A stretch of 64,000 nt of DNA. It comes from Devosia riboflavina. Lineage in GTDB: Bacteria; Pseudomonadota; Alphaproteobacteria; Rhizobiales; Devosiaceae. The notes under the pieces were generated by a model, which saw nothing but the letters and a program-made list of their open reading frames with translations, made no database searches and was not told where the DNA came from. Position numbers and translations under genes: made by a program. The stretch spans positions 46,187 through 110,186 of the forward strand of contig NZ_JQGC01000020.1 of the NCBI RefSeq assembly GCF_000743575.1, written 5' to 3'. Within the stretch, counting starts at the first letter, position 1. Each line of letters begins with the position of its first letter. Shown here piece after piece: positions 49,589-57,688 of this stretch.

Positions 49589-50920
49589 CTAGTGTATATG
49601 CCCCGCCGGTTCTACCATGACGAAAGACAATTCCTCGACTTCCGAGCCCGACGCCAGCAGCAGCCGGGCGTTGAATTCGTGAGGTTCGGCGGGAGCGGCG
49701 GTGCTTTCCATGATGTGGTGGTCGAGTGCAGCGGGCCTCAGCGCCAAGACCTCCTTCGCACCATTCGCGCGCTCTATGGCTACCTCAGCCGATAGGTTCG
49801 TTGCATGGCGGGATAGTCGAAGTCGCATACGTTCGCCGACCGCCGTATCGACAATCTCGAGAAGACCGCCTGCGAGCTTCCCGTCCACGCGGAACGGCTT
49901 CGGGGCGTTGTGATGCGGATGGTCCGGGCCCTGATTGGGCGAGACAAACGACACGATGGTTTCCTCCAACCCCGGGATGTGTTCAGCCAGCTCTTGTCGG
50001 AGTTCGTCGGCGATGCTGTTGGCTGCTCCGAGAAGCAGACCGTCATGCAGGGCCAGCTCGATGTTCAGATGCAGGCGATGGCCGATCCACCGTCCCCTGA
50101 CGCGGGTCACTTTGTCGATTCCGTCTACATGGGCAGCGGCATGATGGACTTCGGCCGTTGTTGCTGGTTCCACGCCGTCCAACATCCTGGTGAGAACGGC
50201 GCGCGCCGATTGCCAGACGATGCCGAAGATGGCGGCCGTAATAAGCAGGCCGATCACGGGATCGGCGAGTGGGAAGCCGAGCCAGACGCCGATCGCGCCT
50301 CCGACCACCGCGAGGCTGGTGAGGCCATCGGTACGCGCGTGGTAACCGTCGGCGATCAGGGCCGCGCTGTTGATGCGCCGACCGACGCGGATGCGCAGCA
50401 CGGCAACGGCCTCATTACCGATGAACCCGACGATGCCAGCGGCGACCAGCCAACCGAGTTGCGTAACCGGCTGGGGGTTGAGCAGCCTGTCGATAGCCGC
50501 ATAGCCCGCGACGATGGCGCTTGCCAGGATGATGAGAACGATGACGATCCCGGCAAGGTCCTCCACCCGGCCCAGACCATAGGTGAACGTCTTGGAGGGT
50601 TTGCGGCGGGCGAGGACGAAGGCGATCCAGAGGGGGATCGCCGTGGTGGCATCGCCCAGGTTGTGGATGGTATCGGCGAGCAGTGCCACGCTCGAGGAAT
50701 AATAGACCACGACGAGTTGCAGGACTGCAGTCACCGCGAGAATAACGAAGGACCACTTGATTGCGGATATGCCCTGCGACGTCGTCGGAATGCTGGCATC
50801 GATGAGGCCGTGGGTGTGCCCGGGTTCTCCCTCTCCGTGGGAATGGCCGTGTGCCGAGGAGGGATGGGCCGGGCCAAAGCCGAACCACGATAGGACGGAA
50901 CGAAGCATTGGTATCCTCAA
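49589..50920 (-). CDS. dmeF: DmeF-like cation diffusion facilitator with His-rich N-terminus
   Basis: 443 residues. His-rich start (HGHSHGEGEPGHTHG), six membrane helices with metal sites DTIHNLGD (helix 2) and DGYHARTD (helix 5), then the CDF cytoplasmic domain to about residue 330. The remaining ~110 residues (from KPFRVDGKLAGGLLEIVDT) are an extra beta-rich domain not found in ordinary CDF proteins; it may be a metal or regulatory module. Exports cobalt, nickel or ferrous iron in related DmeRF systems. Overlaps dmeR by four bases. Confidence 0.85.
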   Translation of the reverse strand: MRIPMLRSVLSWFGFGPAHPSSAHGHSHGEGEPGHTHGLIDASIPTTSQGISAIKWSFVILAVTAVLQLVVVYYSSSVALLADTIHNLGDATTAIPLWIAFVLARRKPSKTFTYGLGRVEDLAGIVIVLIILASAIVAGYAAIDRLLNPQPVTQLGWLVAAGIVGFIGNEAVAVLRIRVGRRINSAALIADGYHARTDGLTSLAVVGGAIGVWLGFPLADPVIGLLITAAIFGIVWQSARAVLTRMLDGVEPATTAEVHHAAAHVDGIDKVTRVRGRWIGHRLHLNIELALHDGLLLGAANSIADELRQELAEHIPGLEETIVSFVSPNQGPDHPHHNAPKPFRVDGKLAGGLLEIVDTAVGERMRLRLSRHATNLSAEVAIERANGAKEVLALRPAALDHHIMESTAAPAEPHEFNARLLLASGSEVEELSFVMVEPAGHIH

Positions 50921-51183
50921 AGGTATTTGGTGATCTCGCGGAACACCGCGAGTTTCTCACGCATCTTCGGCGTCAGGCCCTCGTCGTCGCCGCCAAGGTG
51001 GTGGTCAATGTGATCGACGATGATCAGCTGCTTGGCTTTCTCGAGCGCGCCGATTACCGCCTGCATCTGCTGGACGATGGCCAGTCCGTCCTTTCCTTCG
51101 GCCACCATCTTCACGACGGTGGAAAGGTGCCCTTCGGCGCGGCGCAGCCGCTTGTGTATTTCGGGATCGTTGACATGGCTCAT
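50917..51183 (-). CDS. dmeR: DmeR-type CsoR/RcnR metal-responsive repressor
   Basis: 88 residues, all-helical. LRRAEGHLSTVVKMVAEGKD and VQQMQAVIGALEKAKQLIIVDHIDHHL match the CsoR/RcnR family. His3 near the N-terminus, an expected Cys position replaced by Gln-Gln in VQQMQAV, and the DHIDHH cluster are distinctive: in RcnR and DmeR a cysteine normally sits at the start of helix 2, and here it is missing, so metal selectivity may differ. Directly upstream of dmeF and nine bases after the phosphatase gene. Confidence 0.8.
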   Translation of the reverse strand: MSHVNDPEIHKRLRRAEGHLSTVVKMVAEGKDGLAIVQQMQAVIGALEKAKQLIIVDHIDHHLGGDDEGLTPKMREKLAVFREITKYL

Positions 51184-51192
51184 GACATGTTC

Positions 51193-51936
51193 CTATCCCC
51201 CAGGAGGGGACAACGCAACGTGTATCTGGACGATGGAAGGTCCCAAGACGACCGGACGTGGTTCGCCCAAGCGCGGCCCCCATTGTAGCTCAGGACCCGT
51301 TTGCGCGCTGAGGTTGGTCAACGAAGCCCCAGAATGCCGGTCCATTGCGCCGGTCCGGCTCCCGAGCCACGGGAAGTGCCCGTATGCGAACGACAGCTGT
51401 CGCGCCGCGACCTCGGGAGGAAGCCCGGCGACCGCAAGCAGATACAACGCGGCGGCGAGGCCTGTGCGGTCTGCGCCGGCCTTGCAGTGTATCAGGACAG
51501 GTGTCGGCGACGCGCGAAGAGCGTCCAAGAGGCGGGTGATGCTGGCAATGTCGGGTTCCTTGTCGTCTGCGATGGGAATGTCGACGAGGCGGGCGCCTGC
51601 CCCAGCCACGACGGCGGCTTCCTCGCGATACCAGGCATCTTGCCTGGAGCCGCCGCGCAGGTTGATCACCGTGCGAATACCCTCGTCCTGCAGCAACGCT
51701 CGCAACTGCGCAGGGCCAAGTTGGTTCGATCGGAACAACAGGCCGGGGACCACCTCGTGAATATTGCCGGTCGCCTGCAGATAGGCGGCCCATGCACCCG
51801 CGCCGCCAGGCAGTACGATGCCGGAAACGATGAGGGCTATCGCCGCGCTTCGAAGGAGCGACCGCAACCGTTTCCCTCCCGCGCCCGTGGCGCGTGCGGT
51901 CGTCGTGCTATCCACGCCGTATTCCTTTGACGGCAC
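51193..51936 (-). CDS. Membrane-anchored dual-specificity/tyrosine phosphatase
   Basis: 247 residues. One N-terminal membrane helix (~28-52) and a periplasmic or cytoplasmic phosphatase domain with the P-loop HCKAGADRTG (Cys151, Arg157), general-acid candidate Asp in PIADDKEPD, and INLRGGS. Related proteins dephosphorylate tyrosine, phosphoinositides or lipid-linked phosphates. It sits inside an operon of metal genes between a small membrane protein and dmeR, an unusual place for a phosphatase. Overlaps the upstream gene by 29 bases. Confidence 0.82.
   Translation of the reverse strand: MPSKEYGVDSTTTARATGAGGKRLRSLLRSAAIALIVSGIVLPGGAGAWAAYLQATGNIHEVVPGLLFRSNQLGPAQLRALLQDEGIRTVINLRGGSRQDAWYREEAAVVAGAGARLVDIPIADDKEPDIASITRLLDALRASPTPVLIHCKAGADRTGLAAALYLLAVAGLPPEVAARQLSFAYGHFPWLGSRTGAMDRHSGASLTNLSAQTGPELQWGPRLGEPRPVVLGPSIVQIHVALSPPGG
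51196..51210. promoter_or_regulatory. G/C-tract inverted repeat before dmeR, possible DmeR operator
   Basis: TCCCC-CAGGA-GGGGA, 13 bases before the dmeR start and overlapping the end of the phosphatase gene. CsoR/RcnR-family repressors bind G/C-tract inverted repeats like this one. If functional, dmeR-dmeF would have an internal, metal-controlled promoter within the operon. Confidence 0.45.
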
Positions 51937-52117
51937 TGGCCACGAGAACGATCAAGCAGCCCGCGAGCAGCGCGACGCCGACTAGGAACGCGGGGGCATG
52001 AACGAAAAATGCAAGGACCGCCGCGAACCCGACGACAGCGAGCAGTGCGACGGCGAGGAACTCGTCGTCGATGAACATGCCGACGAACTCGGCGAAAACG
52101 AGCGCTAGGAGTCTCAT
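51908..52117 (-). CDS. Small two-helix membrane protein
   Basis: 69 residues from ATG 52117. Two hydrophobic segments (~1-28 and ~34-62) separated by FVHAPAF; ends AVKGIRRG. No recognised family. Overlaps the end of the COG4280 gene by four bases and the start of the phosphatase gene by 29, so it is embedded in the six-gene minus-strand operon. Tight coupling suggests it belongs with the COG4280 membrane protein. The frame extends further upstream, but that part overlaps COG4280 and is Arg/Gly-rich. Confidence 0.65.
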   Translation of the reverse strand: MRLLALVFAEFVGMFIDDEFLAVALLAVVGFAAVLAFFVHAPAFLVGVALLAGCLIVLVASAVKGIRRG

Positions 52118-52866
52118 GGCGCCGCCCTCCTTGCCCCGGCGGGATGAACCAACCGCGTCGTCGCTACCCCGACGAGAAGGAACGCTGCCGCGAAGAGGGG
52201 AACCGCAAGGTCGTGGCCCGGCCAGTCCACCCCGAGCCCTTCCCCCGTCCAGAACACCCCGAAGGCGGAAAGCATGACGCCGACGCCATATTTGAGGTTG
52301 TTTTCCGGCACCCGTGACAGAGGCTTGTGGACGCACAGCCCTACCGCTAGGACAAGGCAGCATGCAGCCAATGCCCCGAGACCGGCGGGTACGAGGAGCC
52401 CCCGTCCGGCACCTACTGCGATGACGATGAAGACGACTTCGAGCCCTTCCAGCACGATGGCCTTGAACGCCACCAGGGCGGCTATCCAGTCCAGGTGCTC
52501 CCCGGCACGCCCGGGGTCCGGGGATAGGGCAGCGGCTTCCACCGTGTAGGCGGCAGTCTCGTCGTGCAGGGGGATCACGCCGGCCGAACGCAGCATCGCC
52601 TTGCGGAGCCAGCGCAGGCCGAAAAGGAGCAGCAACACCCCAATGACGAACTGCAGTGCCTGCAGCGGCATCCTATCAAGCACGGGGCCGAGCGCCAGGA
52701 CGATGACCGCCAACAGCACTAGGCCCGCCGCGGTGCCCACGAGGGCCGGACGCCAGCCGCGGACGGTGCCTACTGCCAGCACGATCGTGAAGGCTTCGAC
52801 AACCTCGACGAAGGACCCCAGAAACGCGGCCGATACCGCCGGTGCCGCAGTGGCCCAACCGATCAT
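52114..52866 (-). CDS. COG4280-type multispanning membrane protein, putative metal transporter
   Basis: 250 residues, about seven membrane helices. Two acidic motifs in equivalent helices, FVEVVEAFTIVLAVG near the start and VLEGLEVVFIVIAVG near the middle, resemble the REGLE/ExxE motifs of iron permease FTR1 and of UPF0016 cation transporters. Annotated homologues are known only as COG4280. Second gene of the ChrB-headed operon, with the small membrane gene and a CDF exporter further down, so metal transport is likely but unproven. Confidence 0.72.
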   Translation of the reverse strand: MIGWATAAPAVSAAFLGSFVEVVEAFTIVLAVGTVRGWRPALVGTAAGLVLLAVIVLALGPVLDRMPLQALQFVIGVLLLLFGLRWLRKAMLRSAGVIPLHDETAAYTVEAAALSPDPGRAGEHLDWIAALVAFKAIVLEGLEVVFIVIAVGAGRGLLVPAGLGALAACCLVLAVGLCVHKPLSRVPENNLKYGVGVMLSAFGVFWTGEGLGVDWPGHDLAVPLFAAAFLLVGVATTRLVHPAGARRAAP

Positions 52867-52908
52867 GGATGCACCCGGCGCACTTTACATGACGTCAGCG
52901 TCATTTCC

Positions 52909-53469
52909 TCAAACCTCATCCTTGGGACTGCGGTTCTCGTCCTGGCGGGCGAAGACCTGGTGGGCGTAGTTGTCCAGAAGGGCCTCGCATTCGGCGATCC
53001 GCGAGAGAGCCTCCGGCGCCAGCGGGGCATCATAGAAATCGAGGGCCTTGATCTTGGCGTACCAGGTCTTGAGTTTCTTGAGGTCTTCATCGTTCTCCTC
53101 GACCTCGGCATACGTGAAATGGTTGGCCGCGATCTCCTTGGCGATCTCCGCCTCGAAGTCGGTGCACTTGTCCACGAGTTCCTCGTACTGCTCGTTTCGA
53201 TCTGCCCGAAAGCGCGCCACGACCTTCTCCCCCTGCATCATGTCGAGGGCGGAGGACTCTAGCAGTACGGCCTCGCCGCCCATCTCGGCGATCTCGTTCT
53301 CGATCACCTTTAGGGCCCGCAAGTGGTCGTCGGTCTTTGGAAGCAGGCATGTGCCTCCTTGCAGATAGACGGCGCCAAGGCCCTTCAGCCTACGCCATAA
53401 GGCCACGCGGCGCCGGTTGGGTTCTGCAGGAACCTTGTAGGTGAGGGTATACCAAACAACTGTAGCCAT
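52909..53469 (-). CDS. ChrB N-domain protein (chromate/metal-sensing regulator, short form)
   Basis: 186 residues. WYTLTYKVPAEPNRRRVALWRRLKGLGAVYLQGGTCLLP is the start of the ChrB N-terminal domain, followed by helical LEAEIAKEI-type segments and YDAPLAPEALSRI. Full-length ChrB of about 310 residues has a second domain that is absent here. ChrB acts as a chromate-responsive transcriptional regulator; no chrA is found. Head of a six-gene minus-strand operon and divergent from a CDF gene, with an inverted repeat between. Confidence 0.8.
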   Translation of the reverse strand: MATVVWYTLTYKVPAEPNRRRVALWRRLKGLGAVYLQGGTCLLPKTDDHLRALKVIENEIAEMGGEAVLLESSALDMMQGEKVVARFRADRNEQYEELVDKCTDFEAEIAKEIAANHFTYAEVEENDEDLKKLKTWYAKIKALDFYDAPLAPEALSRIAECEALLDNYAHQVFARQDENRSPKDEV

Positions 53470-53483
53470 GAGTCAAAGCGTAA

Positions 53484-53499
53484 TGTAACTGTCGTTACA
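53484..53499. promoter_or_regulatory. Inverted repeat in the divergent chrB-CDF promoter
   Basis: TGTAAC-TGTC-GTTACA, perfect six-base arms around four bases, centred in the 60-base region between the ChrB-like gene and the divergent CDF gene. Its place fits an operator that controls both directions, most simply bound by the ChrB-like protein. Confidence 0.55.
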
Positions 53500-53529
53500 A
53501 TTCAAGTGTGCAACGAATGGGAGGTCGCG

Positions 53530-54126
53530 GTGTCCGAGGTGGAGCGGATGACAGGTGCGTTGCGCCGAACCGTGCTGATCGTCGCTATCTTGAACCTGGG
53601 GTATTTCGGGATCGAGTTCGCGGTGGCGACCACCATAGGTTCTGTGTCGCTTTTTGCCGACAGCATCGATTTCCTCGAGGATACTTCGGTCAACGTCCTG
53701 ATCATGGTGGCCTTGACCTGGGCTCCCAGGGCAAGGGCCCGCATGGGAATGGCGCTAGCGATCATCTTGCTCCTGCCGGCGCTGGGCACCGTTTGGGCCC
53801 TATGGAGCAAGGTTACCACGTCGGTACCTCCCGAGCCGTTCGCGCTGTCGATGACCGGTCTCGGCGCGCTTGCCATCAACGTCTCTTGCGCCTTCCTCCT
53901 CGTTCGGTTCCGATCCCATAGCGGCAGCCTGACTCGCGCCGCGTTTCTCTCCGCCCGCAACGACGCCACCGCCAACGTGGCCATCATCGCCGCGGGCCTG
54001 GTCACTGCCTTCACCTATTCCATATGGCCCGATGTCATCGTGGGCATCGGGATCGCGGGCATGAATGTCGACGCGGCTCGCGATGTCTGGCGGGCGGCAC
54101 GCAAAGAGCACGAGACAGCAGCCTAG
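53530..54126 (+). CDS. Short cation diffusion facilitator without C-terminal domain
   Basis: 198 residues from GTG 53530, preferred because GGGAGG lies six bases upstream; another GTG at 53506 has none. Six membrane helices with the CDF sites SVSLFADSIDFLED (Asp/Asp of helix 2) and SARNDATANV (Asn/Asp of helix 5). The cytoplasmic C-terminal domain of CDFs is missing, as in some CzcD-like short forms. Exports divalent metal or perhaps another cation. Divergent from the ChrB-like regulator, which likely controls it. Confidence 0.8.
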   Translation: MSEVERMTGALRRTVLIVAILNLGYFGIEFAVATTIGSVSLFADSIDFLEDTSVNVLIMVALTWAPRARARMGMALAIILLLPALGTVWALWSKVTTSVPPEPFALSMTGLGALAINVSCAFLLVRFRSHSGSLTRAAFLSARNDATANVAIIAAGLVTAFTYSIWPDVIVGIGIAGMNVDAARDVWRAARKEHETAA

Positions 54127-54351
54127 CCGCGGGCGTCAGAGGTCGAACCAGCGCGCGGGACGTCGCTGGATCGTGTCCGAGGGAAGCGGCTGGCGCCGGA
54201 AGTGCGGACGGCCCGGATGCAAGTTCGCGCGTGAGGCACCTATGATACCCCACCGTCCGTCGTCCAGGCAGAGGGAGCCCAGGCGGGGCCGGTTTGAGGC
54301 GAACCCGATCTATGCGACCAGTCGGCAAGGCCGAAGCAGGACAGGGTCATG

Positions 54352-55152
54352 TCAGGGAACGATGCCGCGACACGCCCAGGCGATGGCCGCGAACGACCGG
54401 GGACCATCTGGCTTGCCACCCTCGTAAGCGGACTTGACGGTCGCATCGACTGCCACCCGCTCATCCGCGTCGAGGGACGAGACATACTTCCCGAGCGGTC
54501 CTTCGCCCGTGGCGATCGGACCCCAATAGTCTTCGAAGCAAGCATACTCCATCCGGATCATCAGCGGTTGCTCCACCACGTCTAGCAGCCCCTCTTCGAC
54601 GAAGCAGCGTTTCATCTCGCCCGGTTGTGTCATGGGTTGCCAAAGGTAGCGGGCCCTCGCCTCCCAGGCGTTTACCCCCATCGCCGCGACCGTATCCCAC
54701 ATCATCCGCATGCTCGGCAGCCCTCCGAGATGGTCCCACACCGCCGCGGACACCGTGCCACCGGGTCTTACCACCCGCCTCATCTCGGCCACCGCCTTGG
54801 CCGGTTCGGGAATGAAGTGCAGGACGAGGAGCGAAAGGGCCCGATCGTAGCTGTCGTCCTCGAAAGGCAAGGCGCACGCGTCGGCTTGGCTGATCCGGAT
54901 GCGGGCGTCCGAGTTCCGCCGCGTTGCCTCCTCGACGAACACCGGCGAGAGATCGACTGCCGCTACCTCGGCTATGTCGGCGGCTTGGGGGAGCGCGAAC
55001 GTCAGGCTTCCCGTCCCGCAGCCGACATCGACAATACGCTCGCCCGACTGGATTCCGGCGAACTGGATGAAAGGGGGGGCGAGCAGGCGGCTCCAGCGCC
55101 CCATGAGGCGCTCGTAGCCTTCGGCACGATTGACGTTGAAAGTTGAAGACAT
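54352..55152 (-). CDS. Class I SAM-dependent methyltransferase
   Basis: 266 residues from ATG 55152 with GGGGGACCC upstream. Methyltransferase core: motif I VDVGCGTGSLTFALP (~40-54), acidic residue in VAAVDLSP, motif II ADACALPFEDDSYD, and VVRPGGTVSAAVWD. Resembles UbiE/menaquinone-type and small-molecule methyltransferases; substrate unknown. Stands alone, between the short CDF (opposite strand) and a small gene. The upstream part of the frame is not similar to any methyltransferase. Confidence 0.85.
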   Translation of the reverse strand: MSSTFNVNRAEGYERLMGRWSRLLAPPFIQFAGIQSGERIVDVGCGTGSLTFALPQAADIAEVAAVDLSPVFVEEATRRNSDARIRISQADACALPFEDDSYDRALSLLVLHFIPEPAKAVAEMRRVVRPGGTVSAAVWDHLGGLPSMRMMWDTVAAMGVNAWEARARYLWQPMTQPGEMKRCFVEEGLLDVVEQPLMIRMEYACFEDYWGPIATGEGPLGKYVSSLDADERVAVDATVKSAYEGGKPDGPRSFAAIAWACRGIVP

Positions 55153-55354
55153 CGGGTCCCCCGCACAAGTCGGACGCGGAGTCTGGACCGAACTCCGCAA
55201 GCCCGCAAGAGCCATGCATGGCTGTCTCAGCGGTGCTCCTTTTAGAGGACCGCGCCCGAACATTTCTGACCAGCAAGTCGCCTTTGCGTCATAAGGGCTT
55301 GCCCTTGCGCTCGCCCGGGGCCAGAATCTGCAGGGGAAGCGCGGATGGACGGCA

Positions 55355-55561
55355 GTGATTAACGGCGAAGTACAGGTAACCCGCGAGCAGCGGCATTACC
55401 GTGCGACATACTTCATGGAAGCTGGACTAGTCGCCATCAAGGGGCGAGGTGCTTCCATCAGCATAGCGGCCGGGGGCCTGCCACCGGAAACCGCAGCCAA
55501 ACTGACCTTGGGCCGATGGGTAGAGGACGGAAGCGTGCAGGCCGAACAGGACGACGGCTAA
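55355..55561 (+). CDS. Small hypothetical protein
   Basis: 68 residues from GTG 55355. Reads VQVTREQRHYRATYFMEAGLVAIKGRGASISI, and later WVEDGSVQAEQDDG; beta-rich, acidic end, no membrane segment. I know no family. The stop codon lies within a perfect eight-base-pair hairpin (TAAAGCGG/CCGCTTTA, 55559-55582), which may terminate transcription and supports a real gene. No good ribosome site is visible. Confidence 0.5.
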   Translation: MINGEVQVTREQRHYRATYFMEAGLVAIKGRGASISIAAGGLPPETAAKLTLGRWVEDGSVQAEQDDG

Positions 55562-55582
55562 AGCGGTCCCGACGCCGCTTTA
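55559..55582 (+). terminator. Hairpin at the stop of the small gene
   Basis: TAAAGCGG and CCGCTTTA pair perfectly around eight bases; the TAA is the stop codon of the small gene at 55355. A weaker CCCCG/CGGGG hairpin follows. There is no T run, so terminator activity is probable only. Confidence 0.45.
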
Positions 55583-55637
55583 GCCCCGTCGGTAGCGGGG
55601 AAGTACCGACACATCTGCCGGTGCTTGCCCCTTGGCG

Positions 55638-56318
55638 TTAGGTCGCAGAAGAGCCGACGATGTCACGATCGGTCCATCTGGCGCGGACGGCGCTGAAGAT
55701 CAAGAGGCACAGCAGCGCCCAGGCGGACCCTATCGACCAGCCGGCGACGACGTCGGTGGGAAAGTGGACGCCGAGATATATCCTGCTCAATCCGACGAGG
55801 ACGGTGAGGAAGGCGGCCGCCGAATAGAAGAACGTCGTAAGTCTCCGTGATGCCGAGATCTCAGCCAATATAGCGCCGAGAGTGAGGTACACCACCGCCG
55901 AGATGGTGGCGTGGCCGCTCGGGAAGCTTGCCGTGAAGACCTTGGCGACGCCCGTGAGCTCCGGTCTGGGACGGTCGAAGAGGGCCTTCAACACGGTACT
56001 GACGGTCGTACCGCCCAGCACGGATGCTGTCAGGAAGACGGCGGTGCCGCGTTTGCCGACCAACGCCAGGAACGCCACGACGCCGACCACCAGTATCGTG
56101 AGGACGGAAAAGCTTCCCAAGGCGGTCACGTCGCGCGCGGCTTCCGGCAGCCAGGACGGACCGATCGGCATGGAGGGGTCCCCGGGCACGCGCAAGGCCA
56201 TCAGCACGGCGTTGTCGAAACCGAGCGTCTCGCCTTCGGAGACCTCGTCTGCCACAATGCCGAAGCCCCCCAGGAGCGCCGCGAGCACGCCGAGGGGAAT
56301 GTAGTTCTTGAGTTTCAT
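55638..56318 (-). CDS. PAP2-superfamily membrane phosphatase
   Basis: 226 residues, about five or six membrane helices. Active-site motifs: KALFDRPRP (Lys111 on), FPSGH (His136) and SRIYLGVHFPTD (His185, Asp189). Such enzymes act on undecaprenyl pyrophosphate, phosphatidic acid or lipid A phosphates. The start overlaps the histidine-kinase stop by four bases, so the kinase and response regulator genes are co-transcribed with it. The two-component system may control envelope phosphate-lipid handling. Confidence 0.87.
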   Translation of the reverse strand: MKLKNYIPLGVLAALLGGFGIVADEVSEGETLGFDNAVLMALRVPGDPSMPIGPSWLPEAARDVTALGSFSVLTILVVGVVAFLALVGKRGTAVFLTASVLGGTTVSTVLKALFDRPRPELTGVAKVFTASFPSGHATISAVVYLTLGAILAEISASRRLTTFFYSAAAFLTVLVGLSRIYLGVHFPTDVVAGWSIGSAWALLCLLIFSAVRARWTDRDIVGSSAT

Positions 56319-57688
56319 GGTTTCGGTCCGTTCGTTGCCGGGAAGGTTATCGTGACCGCTAGTCCGGGGTTGGCGCTCGACAAGGTAATAGACGCACCGT
56401 GGAGATCCGCTATGGCCTTCACCATGCTCAAGCCCAGTCCCGTGCCCTCGGTGCTCCGGCTCTTTTCTAGGCGGTAAAGCCTTCGGAAGACCTTTTCGCT
56501 TTCATCCTTCGGAATGCCCGGCCCGTCGTCCACGACCCGGGCGCTTACCGTGCCGTTCCGGCGATGGACATACATGCCAATCGCCGTTCCGCCCTTGGCG
56601 TGGCGGATAGCATTTTCGATCAGGTTGGCGAAAAGCTGCGTGAGGAGATCCCTGTCGCCCCTCACGATCGCAGCGTCCCCCGTCTCGGTGGAAAGCGACA
56701 GCGTCTGACCGTTCTCGATTGCCACCTCCTCATAGGCCTCGGCCAACGTCGAGAGAACCGAGCTGAGGGAGACCTCGGTGAACCTTTCGCGTCGGGCGCC
56801 GGATTCGAGCTGCGCGATGCGGAGCAGGGCCTCGAACGTCGCGTTGATACGACCGGCCTCGTTCTGGGCCTGGACCAGTTCGGCGGAATTGAGTTCTCCC
56901 CTCTCTGCCTTTTCGAGAGCGCCCTCGATGATAATCGAAAGGCGGTTCAACGGCGTCTTGAGATCATGGGCAATATCGACGCTGACCTGGCGCATTCCTT
57001 CGACCAGTGCACTGAGCCGATCCAGCGCAGCGTTGACCTGTCCCGACAGTATGTCGATATCGTCGCCGGTCCCCCGTAGTGCGATGCGGGCCGTCAGTTC
57101 GCCCTGACCGACCCGGTCCATGGTTCCGCCAATGGCGTTCATCCGCGTCCTGACGGCCCTGGCCAAAATCAGTCCGGCGGCCACGGCGATCGCGCTAGCT
57201 ATGACGCCAGCCCAGGCAAAGCTGGACAGTGCAAGTCCACCCAGCTCGTCGGTCTCCTCGTAACTGGATCCGACAACCATCGTATTTCCGCCGATTACGC
57301 CGCTAAAGGCACGGTATCGTGCATCGGTGTCGAGACCGAACGCCGAGCCAGATATCATGGACAGACCCGGATCGGCAGGAGCTGTAGTCACGTTTCCCGC
57401 TAGGACCTGACCTGACGCGTCCTCCAGATAGAAGACGCGGTCATGATCCCGGGTGGCTGCCGCATAAGTTTGCACCGTGCCGATGAGGTCCTCCACATCG
57501 GCATCGCCATAGGAGCTGGCGATCACATCGAAGGTTTCATTCAATGTCAGGTCGAGACGATCGTGAAGGTCCGTCGAGATGATCCGGTATGCCAAAAAAC
57601 CTGCGACAACGAAGGTTACAAAGAAGAGGCCGCTGAAAATCAGGGCAAGCCTGAACGCGGTGCTTTTGAAGGTATCAGAGCGGAGCAT
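56315..57688 (-). CDS. Two-component sensor histidine kinase
   Basis: 457 residues. Membrane helices ~11-33 and ~153-177 enclose a ~115-residue periplasmic sensor region; HAMP follows (~178-232). H-box VDIAHDLKTPLNRL (His241), N-box NLIENAIRHA, G boxes DDGPGIPKDE and GTGLGLSMV. Autophosphorylates and passes the phosphate to the upstream-encoded OmpR-type regulator, whose gene it overlaps by 14 bases. Signal unknown; the downstream PAP2 phosphatase suggests an envelope stimulus. Confidence 0.92.
   Translation of the reverse strand: MLRSDTFKSTAFRLALIFSGLFFVTFVVAGFLAYRIISTDLHDRLDLTLNETFDVIASSYGDADVEDLIGTVQTYAAATRDHDRVFYLEDASGQVLAGNVTTAPADPGLSMISGSAFGLDTDARYRAFSGVIGGNTMVVGSSYEETDELGGLALSSFAWAGVIASAIAVAAGLILARAVRTRMNAIGGTMDRVGQGELTARIALRGTGDDIDILSGQVNAALDRLSALVEGMRQVSVDIAHDLKTPLNRLSIIIEGALEKAERGELNSAELVQAQNEAGRINATFEALLRIAQLESGARRERFTEVSLSSVLSTLAEAYEEVAIENGQTLSLSTETGDAAIVRGDRDLLTQLFANLIENAIRHAKGGTAIGMYVHRRNGTVSARVVDDGPGIPKDESEKVFRRLYRLEKSRSTEGTGLGLSMVKAIADLHGASITLSSANPGLAVTITFPATNGPKP

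Noticed and set aside
49910..50893. 327-residue plus-strand frame opposite dmeF
   Set aside because: Antisense to a CDF protein with metal sites in the right helices; charged, repeat-poor shadow.
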